Shown in pieces: positions 30,101-42,100 of a stretch of DNA of 64,000 bases. Source of the DNA: Aspidapion aeneum (taxonomy: Eukaryota > Arthropoda > Insecta > Coleoptera > Brentidae); assembly GCA_963576565.1 (NCBI GenBank), contig OY755046.1, positions 58,755,471 to 58,819,470 of the forward strand, written 5' to 3'. Below the pieces are notes generated by a model. That model searched no databases. It was not told the DNA's origin and saw only the letters and a program-made list of their open reading frames with translations. Numbering within the stretch: position 1 is the first letter of the stretch; each line of letters opens with the position of its first letter. The position numbers and the translations under genes were made by a program.

Positions 30101-33100
30101 AGAAGTAACGGCAGAAATGCTAAAGTACTTTGAGAAAACTTAACATAATGTAATAGGGAACCATCGCGAGAAACCATGCAGAAACTCCAAACAAAAATAA
30201 AGAACATAAACTCAGAACTACAGCCTAAAATAAGCAAAGCGGAAATAGAGTATTATTGAAAACGAAAAAGAAGTAACGGCAGAAATGCTAAAGTACTTTG
30301 AGAAAACTTAACATAATGTAATAGGGAACCATCGCGAGAAACCATGCAGAAACTCCAAACAAAAATAAAGAACATAAACTCAGAACTACAGCCTAAAATA
30401 AGCAAAGCGGAAATAGAGTATTATTGAAAACGAAAAAGAAGTAACGGCAGAAATGCTAAAGTACTTTGAGAAAACTTAACATAATGTAATAGGGAACCAT
30501 CGCGAGAAACCATGCAGAAACTCCAAACAAAAATAAAGAACATAAACTCAGAACTACAGCTTAAAATAAGCAAAGCGGAAATAGAGTATTATTGAAGACG
30601 AAAAAGAAGTAACGGCAGAAATGCTAAAGTACTTTGAGAAAACTTAACATAATGTAATAGGGAACCATCGCGAGAAACCTTGCAGAAACTCCAAACAAAA
30701 ATAAAGAACGTAAACTCAGAACTACAGCCTAAAATAAGCAAAGCGGAAATAGAGTATTATTGAAAACGAAAAAGAAGTAACGGCAGAAATGCTAAAGTAC
30801 TTTGAGAAAACTTAACATAATGTAATAGGGAACCATCGCGAGAAACCTTGCAGAAACTCCAAACAAAAATAAAGAACGTAAACTCAGAACTACAGCCTAA
30901 AATAAGCAAAGCGGAAATAGAGTATTATTGAAAACGAAAAAGAAGTAACGGCAGAAATGCTAAAGTACTTTGAGAAAACTTAACATAATGTAATAGGGAA
31001 CCATCGCGAGAAACCATGCAGAAACTCCAAACAAAAATAAAGAACATAAACTCAGAACTACAGCCTAAAATAAGCAAAGCGGAAATAGAGTATTATTGAA
31101 AACGAAAAAGAAGTAACGGCAGAAATGCTAAAGTACTTTGAGAAAACTTAACATAATATAATAGGGAACCATCGCGAGAAACCATGCAGAAACTCCAAAC
31201 AAAAATAAAGAACATAAACTCAGAACTACAGCTTAAAATAAGCAAAGCGGAAATAGAGTATTATTGAAGACGAAAAAGAAGTAACGGCAGAAATGCTAAA
31301 GTACTTTGAGAAAACTTAACATAATGTAATAGGGAACCATCGCGAGAAACCATGCAGAAACTCCAAACAAAAATAAAGAACATAAACTCAGAACTACAGC
31401 CTAAAATAAGCACAGCGAAAATAGAGCATTATTGAAAACGAAAAATAACAAATCACCTGTAAAAAAAGAAGTAACGGCAGAAATGCTAAAGTACGTTAAT
31501 AAAGCTGTAGTTAATACCCTTTAATTCTCCTGTATAAAATACTAAAAGAAAAATTAATCCCAAGCACCTGAAAAGAATCCATAACCATTATTCTAGACAA
31601 GAAAGGCGATAGAGCAGACCTAACAAACTATCGACCTATAACACCTTATGTAATACTTAGATAGACTAACAACAAAATTTGATGGATATCAATGAAAAGA
31701 ACAAGCAGACTTCAGAAAAGGTTTCAGTACTGTTGACCACCTATTAACTATAAAAATCCTAATGGAACGAGTCAGCGAATAGAATATTCCAGTATATATT
31801 GCGTTTATAGAGTTTGAAAAAGCGTTCGATAGCATTGAGCACTGGGTAGTAAAAGCATCGGTAATTAATAGCCGAATAGACCACAGATACACAGACTTGA
31901 ATATATACCAGGCCCTTGAAGATGTTTTAAAAATTAGATCGTGAAGAAACAGGCGTCAAAGTAAGCGGAAAATACTTGAACCACCTAAGATATGCTGTCG
32001 ATATCGCCTTAATAACAGATAAGAAAAAATAACTGATAAACATTATTGAAGAACTGGATACAGCAACTTAAAATATAGGCTTAAGTATGAACTACACTGA
32101 AACTAAAATCATAACAAACTGAGATGAAGATATCACAATAGAACAAGTAGACGAATATACAGGGACAAATTATTAAACTAAAACAAGAAAACCAAACAGC
32201 TGAAATCAAGAGACGAGTAAGATTAGTGGCAGCATTTTGTAAATTAATGCAACATAATTAAAAATTGCCTTAGTACCTCAAAACGAAGGTATAACCAATG
32301 TATCATTCGTGTACTATAGATCCCAGACACCTACAAAATCAAACATGGATAATGTAACAAAAGGCCAAAGGTCAATGGAAGGACCAATGTTACATGTAAA
32401 GGTAACAGAGAGAAAAAGCAATAAATGGATAAGAAATAAAAGAAAAGTAAGTGATGTCAGAGGAGAGGTAGCAAAATTAAAATGGAAATTTGCCGGTAAT
32501 AACATCAGAAAAAAAGTCGTTCGATGAAACAAATGTATTGTAAACTGGAGACCTTGGGAAAATAAAAGAAGTACGGCGGGCGATTTGAAGAAACATGCGT
32601 GAACTGGGTGGATGGATGAACACGGCGACAGACAAAGAAGAGTAGAAGATATTGGGGAGGCCTATGTCCACAGATGGATCCAAGAAATAGACCACTATAA
32701 TGGATAAAATATAAAAACTTTTTTTTAGTCACGGTTATCTATAGAGAATAGTTTTTTATTTTAGCTCACACTACTACTATAAGTAGTGTGAGCTATGGTG
32801 ATCGTAATTTTTTCGAGAAAAAAAAAGTTGCTCCGATTTCAAAAATTTTTATATATCTTTGCGTTTCAGATGATTTTGAAACTTTTTTGTTTTGCTGTCT
32901 GTCTGTCTGTATGTCTGTCTGTATGTCTGTCTGTAACGACCAACCCGCATAACTCAAAAACCGCTTGTCCGATTTTAATGAAATTTGGTACCTAAGTTGG
33001 GTCTTGGGCCGTGATGGTCCCATTTAAAAATGAACAAAATCCCCCGAACGCAAGCCAAATAAAAGGGTGGGGGTAGATTCCAAAAATTAGAGTTTATGTG

Positions 33101-36100
33101 AAAATATGGCGTGTGTGATATCAAACGAAAGGTAATTAAGTCTGGAGTTAAAAAAAATAAATTTTAGTTTATTTTTAAAAAAAGAGTGGGGGTAGATGTC
33201 AAAAATTAGAGTTTAAGTGAAAATATGGCGTGTGTGATATCAAACGAAAGGTAATTGAGTCTGGAGTTAAACAAAATACATTTTAGTTTTTTTTAAAGGG
33301 TGGGGCGTAGATTGAAAAAATTTGAGTTTAAGTCAAAACATGGCTTGTGTGGTATCAAACGAAAGGTAATTGAGTCTGGAGTTGAATAAAATATATTTCA
33401 GTTTTTGATTATATTAGCTCACACTATAACTATAGTACCTAGTGTGAGCTTAGGTGCCCATAGATTGGCAGAGTATTTTTCCTGATGATAAATGTCGGAT
33501 ATAGATGGTTTCTAGATCAAACAAGGAATTTATTATGAATTTTAGAATATACCACCATAAAAAATGTAAGAGGCTGAAATTGGGCATGATTCCTGAAAAA
33601 TGATCTCCCCCTGTAAATTTTAATTTTTAAATGAAATGCCCAATGATGCACGTGCTATAGCTTAAACTAGTGTCCTTTTTTGAGCTATATATTTCAAAAA
33701 CAGCAGGAGCTATATAGGAAAAAGCCAAAAAACTGTTTCAAAAAAGTGTGTTGAACTCATAACCAAAAACGAACTTCTATTAGAGACGTATTGCAATAAA
33801 GCCAGGCAGTAATTGTGCCAGAACAGCTGTCTTCTTTCAAAATTAGGCCTTTGTGTGATATAAGAGCCGGAATTAATAGTGCCGCCACTATTAATTGAAA
33901 ATAAACGACTGGATTTATAAATTTGACTTTGGTATGTCAATTTTGAACGATCAACTGTCAGTTTTCAATGGAAAACAGTCAGAATAGTGCCCGGCACTAT
34001 TACTGCCTGGCCTTATTGCAATAAGTCCCTATTGTCTCATTTTGTTCACATAACCTTGACTCTATTTACAGACTAAGCTTGCATTTTTTTTTCGCAATAT
34101 TAATTTACTTAGTATACTTACGTCTCCATATGCATTTAGATGCTTTAATTTTTATTTGACTCAATTAATTAATAATTCTATTTTTAACAGTCTATAACCT
34201 TGTATTTTATGGAGGCATAATGGTATTTAATTATGTAAGATGTAAGACAAATTAGGTATTGAAGTTTTTTTTTACATAAAAATCTGTTCTGTGTTTAGAT
34301 TTATGTAACTCTGCAAAAATAAAAGGACGAAATATGATTTTTTACATAAGGATGATTCTACAAAAATGGTGCTGTGGAGTGGGAAGGCATATTTTTTAAA
34401 CACAGACTGCAAATGAAGCATAGTTTTAGTTATAAGATTTAAAACGAAATGTTTTCTTTATGGAGCATTTGAGTTTAATGTATAAAAGAAATTGCAAGTT
34501 TATAATTTTTTTTTTATACAAAGCAAATACCTCATTCCTCTGGTGTAGTCCCAAACCAAATATTAAAAACTCAGATTGAAAAAAATATCCTAATAAATAA
34601 TATTTAACTATTTATCAAAAAATTGATAAAACTTAAGTTTGCAGTCATATTTTTTGGAAAATCCGAATTTACATCTTCTCCGGAAAATTTTACAATTTTA
34701 AACGTGCTCCATTTTTAATAACACAATATTTGTGAATACCACCGGTTAATTTCTAGAGAAAGAGACGGCCCTGGATATCTAATTTACTTGTGAGTGTGAC
34801 AAGTTGTGACAGATAATGTCGACTTTAGTTTGGTTTAAGTTATAGATCTTTTTATTTTCGGCAGAAAATTAGTTTTTTTCGGAGAAATCAAAAAGGAATG
34901 CTTCAATTATCATTCCTCTGGTAAGTAAATATTCGACTGATATCAATAGTATAATTTTTGTGTTGATTGTTTTAAAATTATAAGTATAGGAACTTTGTTT
35001 ATATAAAACTTAAGTTAAGTAGTCTAAATAGATTTTGATTTAAATTGGAAAACCATTGAAAAACTCATTCCTCTGGTACTCATCCCTTTGGAATTTTTAT
35101 GCAATAATTCCTAAAATTCGGGAAAATAAATGTTTCTTAGCTTACACCTAATTAGTTACAAAAGGAGTGAAATAATAAGAAAAACATTTCATATAAAAAG
35201 AGCCAAGTACGCGAAAATGATATTCCTTAAAAAGAATTGAGATGAAAGTAAAGCCAAGTTCTCGAATACAAATTTCAAAATGAAAGGTTTTTACTAGTTT
35301 GGAAATGTTTTTCTAAACTTGGCTATTACGGCTGCAAATGACTCTTAGGCACAGTGCCAAATTGAACATAAAGAAATTTGGCTGTAATAGCAAAGTTTTA
35401 AAAAAACATTTCCAAACTAGTAAGAACCTTTCATTTTGAAATTTGCATTAGAGAACTTGGCTTTACTTTTATCTCAATTATTTTTAAGGAATATCATTTT
35501 CGCGTACTTGGCTTTTTTAAATGAAATGCTTTTGTTATGATGATTTTTTACACATAGAAAATGACTAAAATTCCGAAAAAATCCTTGTAGAAATATTTTT
35601 TAGGTACTCCCCATCACATGTCAGTAATAAAATGTAAAAATCGGGATAGAAACAGAAAAAACCTCAAAAACACCAGAAAAATAGAAAAGAACTCTAAAAA
35701 TAAATTAAAAAGTGTGAAAAATAACGTACAATCCTCGTAATAAAAGTGTCTTTTTATCCCTTGACGAACAGACTTTTCGCTTTGGTCAAAAAGTGACACT
35801 TTTATCCCTTGCATATAATAATCTGTTTTAACGAGGTACTTGAAAAGTTTTATTCATAATTTATTCACCTGTTGTTGCTAATATACAACATTTATGCTAT
35901 ATCTTATGTGAGGATCTTGTGCAATATGTTTACACCACATTGATTAAAGATTTTTTCTCCTTAAAACTAGCAACAATTGCATTGTGATTGATTTTTCAAG
36001 GATTTTTTTCTGTTTGTGATGTAATCAAAGTAAGCCATTAATAAGCACATTTTAATTGAATAAAAAAAAAACAATTTCAAATGTGACTTACTGATAATGT

Positions 36101-39100
36101 ATCTTGATTCTTGTAATCTTCCTATGTACATAATGTAGGTACTAAATTTTTTGTAGTCTGTTAATAATTTGTTTTAATTTAAATATATACAGGGTCTTTT
36201 AAAAAAAATAGTAAGAAAATCGCTGATTTATTTTTTGAAAAGTCTGCATTTTGGATTGGGTCCTTCAACTTTTTATTTCTCAAAATTTATTTTCAGTGTA
36301 AATGGCTGGTGTCGATTTCGAAAATTAAGTGTGTTTGTGAATGTTATGTGGGCGGAAAAAGTTCTATGCACTTAGGTCACCTTTTTCGGGATAGAAACAG
36401 AAAAAACCTCAAAAACACCAGAAAAATAGAAAAGAACTCTAAAAATAAATTAAAAAGTGTGAAAAATAACGTACAATCCTCGTAATAAAAGTGTCTTTTT
36501 ATCCCTTGACGAACAGACTTTTCGCTTTGGTCAAAAAGTGACACTTTTATCCCTTGCATATAATAATCTGTTTTAACGAGGTACTTGAAAAGTTTTATTC
36601 ATAATTTATTCACCTGTTGTTGCTAATATACAACATTTATGCTATATCTTATGTGAGGATCTTGTGCAATATGTTTACACCACATTGATTAAAGATTTTT
36701 TCTCCTTAAAACTAGCAACAATTGCATTGTGATTGATTTTTCAAGGATTTTTTTCTGTTTGTGATGTAATCAAAGTAAGCCATTAATAAGCACATTTTAA
36801 TTGAATAAAAAAAAACAATTTCAAATGTGACTTACTGATAATGTATCTTGATTCTTGTAATCTTCCTATGTACATAATGTAGGTACTAAATTTTTTGTAG
36901 TCTGTTAATAATTTGTTTTAATTTAAATATATACAGGGTCTTTTAAAAAAAATAGTAAGAAAATCGCTGATTTATTTTTTGAAAAGTCTGCATTTTGGAT
37001 TGGGTCCTTCAACTTTTTATTTCTCAAAATTTATTTTTAGTGTAAATGGCTGGTGTCGATTTCGAAAATTAAGTGTGTTTGTGAATGTTATGTGGGCGGA
37101 AAAAGTTCTATGCACTTAGGTCACCTTTCTGGCCCCATTGTACCCCCCTATCCACTGTGTCAGCTCTGAAAACCCGCCGCCTTGGCAAAGGAGCAGATTT
37201 TTCTGGGTTGAAACGTTCTGACATCGCCAGGGCTAAGCACACGGCTTCCCACAAGCGACAGTCTTTTCGCGGCGAATGCAGGGCACTCAGTTAGAATATG
37301 TAAAGGGGATTCTTTGTCCTCCATACACCAACGACACTCCGAGTCTTCAACGATTCCCAGAATGCTAATACCCTGTTTCCACCAATGCATGCCCACCCCA
37401 ATTCAAAAAACGCATCAGGTGACACTGCATTTAAAACCGGTGGAAATCCATGGGCCATCACGTGATGCGGGGTGGGCATGCATTGGTGGAAACAGGGTAT
37501 AAGGTGTTTATTAAGGTGACAGTGTCCTGTCAAGAGCCCTGTCGAGTGTCGCCAGTCTTATACCTTTTTCCAGAGTGTGAAAAAACACCTCGCTCTGTGT
37601 CAGTGTTCTTGAAATCTCCCTCAAAATCGGGTGAAATTCAAACTGCGCATTAGATGTCACTTGATTTCTGCATCTCTGTTGGTCCTCGCTCGAATTTCTA
37701 GGAGTACTCGCTCGAGGAGATTTAAAGAATAACGACACTGAAGGCGCTCACCCGCAGCCAACGATAAAGACCGGCCATGGCGTGTTATAAGCAAGTCGGC
37801 GGTCACGTGATCTTAGGAGTCCCAGGATTCTTATTGTATTGCTTAATATATTATATGTTTTTACACAATTTAAATAAATTAACAAAAAATTTTTGTTCTT
37901 TTATAGGCAAAAATGAAAAAAATATTTTACTGATATATGTGTTTAGTATGGATAAAAGAACTGAATCTATGAAATAAAAAATTATACAAAATTTGCACTC
38001 TAATATCTTCAGGTACATATATTAGGTACATAATATCGTTAGTAACTTCAAATCTATACAAGTCTTTCAAAATTGGACATCTTTGAGTTCTTATTCAAAT
38101 ATTTATTAGCAGACACTAAATCATTGTGCTTTTTAATAAAATTATTTTAAAAAACTTTACATGCCCTAAAACTAATTTTTTCAAGCTTTGACAATAGTTT
38201 TTCTCCACAAAAACACTCGCTAGAGTTATCTGAAGAAAAATTTTCAATATAAAACATTTCACAATAATTTATTAAAAAGAAACAAGTGATTTTGTGAATA
38301 AGTGAGATGGTTTTCCCATTCAATGAACTGAATGTAGTGGTCGTCAATAATTTTTTGAAAAATTACCCAGCACAAAGTTTAATATCTATTTTAATAAAGT
38401 GTAAGTTAACTACCAACTCATGTTCTTGTAAAAGCTGTACCTTACTTTTTAAATATTTCACACTACCAGAGAGATTATATATAGATATCTGTTAACAATA
38501 TTTTACAAATCAGTTTTTTAATATTGCAAGGGTGCGGAAGACATATTACCTTAGAATTGTAAATTGACGTGTATGCACTGTATAACTGGATAAATAAAGA
38601 TGAAGCCAACATTAAAGTGTATCCACCATATCTTCGATTCTCAGGTTACCTTTTCAAGAGACCTAATTGTTCAATAAGAAATGACAACTGAACACATTTT
38701 TCACTCTCACTATCGAAAATGTCACTAAGGATGTCTATTACTTGATCAATCTTATCCAAGATCTTATCTTTTACCACTTCTTTCCCGTTTGCAACATATT
38801 AGGATTCAGTTTTATAGTTGGACCGACAAGGAACAACACTAATTACACGTTCGCGGCATTGTTTATCTTATAGGTATTTTCTTTATAATTTACTCATTAG
38901 CCATTAATTATTTTAACGCAGCCCACTATTCTTTTTCGTTGGCTGCGTTATTTTAATAATTTTCATAAAATTCACATAAAATTCGTGCCCGAATTAAAAA
39001 AAAAATCGACGTAAACAAACATACCAAAACTGAACACACACATGTTATATAATGACAGCGGGCCGTGAGGCGTTTTTTTGTGTGACTCCTACGGTCACGT

Positions 39101-42100
39101 GATATTTCCGCGCCCGGGCCGGTCTTTCTCGTGGGCTGCGGCTCACCTATGCGATAAGGAGCTTGGCCTGAGAGCGCCTGTTCAAGTCACATTTTAGGGT
39201 TGTCATGGCAAGACACTCCTCGATGCCCACCTTGGGTTCTGGCCCCACTTGATCAGCTGATGACCCCATTCTAGTTAGTAGGTCAGCCTCCTCGTTTCCA
39301 AGAATGTCTTATGTCCTGGAACCCAGAGGAGATCAACCTTGTTGTGTCCTGCCAGGGTTTTTAGTACATCTCTACAATCAGCTACAAGTACAGACCTTAC
39401 TCTGGCCGATTTGATGGCAGACAGATGTCTTTTCCTGACAAAGACATTTCTAGGTTTTTATAATCACACATCAGAATGGCGTATACCTCTGCATGGAAAA
39501 GAGTTTCATACTTGCCCAGGGCAAAATGAAATTTCGCTTCTATGGTTCTGCCGTATACTCCTGCTCCAGACCTCTCCCCCATTTTGAAGCCGTCGGTATA
39601 CCAGACCACCTCATTCTGGGTGCAAACTACACACTTCCATTCCTTCCATACTTTCATTTCTGATACAGAGACCCTTACAAGAGGCTTCGGTTTGATTAGT
39701 AAAGGTATCTTGTCCCGGTTTATGTGAAGAACAGGGCAGATCTTCGAACATCTCTAATGTTGTGATTTACTCCAATACGAAATTTTAAGAATTAAAAAGT
39801 TACAGGCCCCAATTTAATATTGATAAATCAATCATAACAAGAGAGTTGAAAGAGTTGAGATAAAAGTAAAGCCAAGTTCTTCAATACAAATTTCAAAATG
39901 AAAGGTTCTTACTAGTTTGGAAATGTTTTTTTAAACTTTGCTATTCCAGCCAAACTTCTTTATGTTCAATTTAGCACTGCAGCCGTAATAGCCAAGTTTA
40001 GAAAAACATTTCGAAACTAGTAAGAACATTTCATTTTGAAATTTTTATTGAAGAACTTGGCTTTACTTTTATCTCAATTTTTTTTACGGAATACCACTTT
40101 CGCGTACGTGGCCTTTTTTACATGAAATGTTTTTGTTATGATTTCACTCTTTTTTTAGAGGATTTGGATAATATTTAAGTTTTAAAGTAGTAAAATATGC
40201 GGAATATTGTTCAGAACTTTTGCAATGCCTTATTAAAAATTTTGAGGTTTTTTTTATTTTTTCCTACGGTTTTATCATAGTTCCTATCAGCCTTCTAAAG
40301 CTCAGGTCTCTAGCGTTCCTGCAAGTGGGCAATGTTACTGTTACATAACTTTACGTTTATAGGAAAGGAAAGTAATTTAAAATTTTGGTGTATTTAAATT
40401 TTTTTCTATAGTTTTATCATAGTTCCTATCAGTCTTCCAAAGCTCAGCTCTCTAGCGTTTCTGGAAGTGTACAGTGTTACTTTTACATAACTTTACATTA
40501 GAGGGAAGCAAGTCAATATTTTGGGGTTTTTAAATTTTTCCTATAGTTTTATCATATTTCCTCTTAGCCTTTCAAAGATTAGTTCTCTAGCGTTGCTGGA
40601 AGTCGGCAATGTTACTTTTACATAACTTTACATGTATAGAGGAGGGGAGTAAATTAGAATTTTGAGGTTTTTTTATTTTTTCCAATGGTTTGGTCACAAT
40701 TTCTATCAGTGTGCCAAATTTCAGCTTTGTAGTATGTTTGGAAGTATTTTGATCATCTATACATGTGTGAGTAGGTGAGTGAATGAGTGGCAATTTCGAC
40801 GTTTTTTGAAATTTTGTAATTACTTTACTAATTTATGGAAGTCCATGAAACTTGGAGGGATTGTTAACTCTATAAATATCTACGACTGTGGAAAGTTTGA
40901 GGTTTGTAGCTCATTCCGAAATAGAGTTTTCGATAGGTCAATGTGGGCTGAAACGTTTCAAGAAAAGATGGTACAGCATTTTCCGCGCGAACTTGCTTGC
41001 TTGCTTGCTTGAAATAGCTTTAAAAGTACAAGGGCTAGGAAAAAACTTTAAAAAAATTTTTTCTTGTTTCGAAAATTGAAGAAAGTAATGTGAAAGCCCC
41101 AGGTCTTTGTCTTTTGTAATAACTGAGTTTCCCGTTCAATACCAACAAAACTGGGACACCCTGTACATACTGTTAAAAATAAGTTAAATTTTTTTATAGA
41201 ACAAGTAGGAAATGACAATTAGACCAAATGACTGTGTTTGTATTTATGTAGGATGTGTGTTACAATAAAACTATTGCAAGACCCACATACAACATCATAA
41301 AAAAAGGTCAAAGAGCAGTAAATAAAAAAAACGGCTTTTTTATATTACTGGATTTTTTTAAATAGAGAATTATTGAAATAAAGCCAGGCTATAATAGTGC
41401 CAGGCACAAATTTGACACCTTCACATTGTAATATCAGCTGTGATCTTTCAACACACGGCCTTTGTTTACTATATGAACTGGAATAAATAGTGCCTTCTTT
41501 TATTAATTGATATGGTATGTCAATTTTGAAGGATTAACTGTCAGTTTACAATGTGAATGTGTCAAAATAGTGCCTGGCACAATTATAGCCTGGCTGTATT
41601 TCAATAATTCTCTAATATGATTTCCCATAAACTTACATAACAAACGAGCTTAACTCATAATAGAGGAAGTCATCTGTGTTGAGTTATGCACATTAGAAAT
41701 AAATGGAAGAAATAAATGGAGGAATAAAATACTTAAGTTTGCGAGCTTGCTAAATTAAAATACCAGAGACTTCTAAGGATCTGTAGAGTGTTTCTGATAA
41801 CATACCCTTAAAAAGATATCTACTACTACTATGTCGGTTTAGAACGTTTTTCTACATTGTCCGACGCCTATTCTCCACCTCCTTCGATCCTGACAATCAT
41901 TTTCTGTCAGATTTTTTTCACTCATTGATCTTTGGATTGACTGCTGCCATTTTAGTTTAGGACGCCCTCTTTTTCTGCCCCCTATGGGCTGCCATTCTAG
42001 GACCTGCTTTAGTAATCTTTCGTCGTTCATCCGTTGTACATGGCCGTACCATATCAGTTGTCTTTTCGTGATGTCATCTGTTATGCTTCCCTCGATTCCC

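Larger units (their letters stand above)
37127..39760 (-). mobile_element. RNase-H-bearing LINE (Jockey/R1/I-like), 3' part, with two insertions
   Basis: Minus strand from 39760: VVWYTDGFKMGERSGAGVYG (first RNase H Asp), HAEVYAILMCDYKNLEM, later ILGNEEADLLTRMGSS (last RNase H motif). After a 1.4-kb insertion comes LLTGHCHLNKHL, and after a 131-bp insertion SECRWCMEDKESPLHILTEC, the C-terminal zinc knuckle. The frames are broken in several places. The reverse transcriptase is absent, so it is 5'-truncated. Confidence 0.85.

Noticed and set aside
22680..31440. Tandem arrays as possible CRISPR
   Set aside because: Units are 168-169 bp without spacers, in a eukaryotic intron, and one is LINE-derived.
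37085..37738. Several 60-80-codon frames between 37085 and 37738
   Set aside because: They are pieces and shadows of the RNase-H LINE tail and of the 131-bp palindrome inserted in it.
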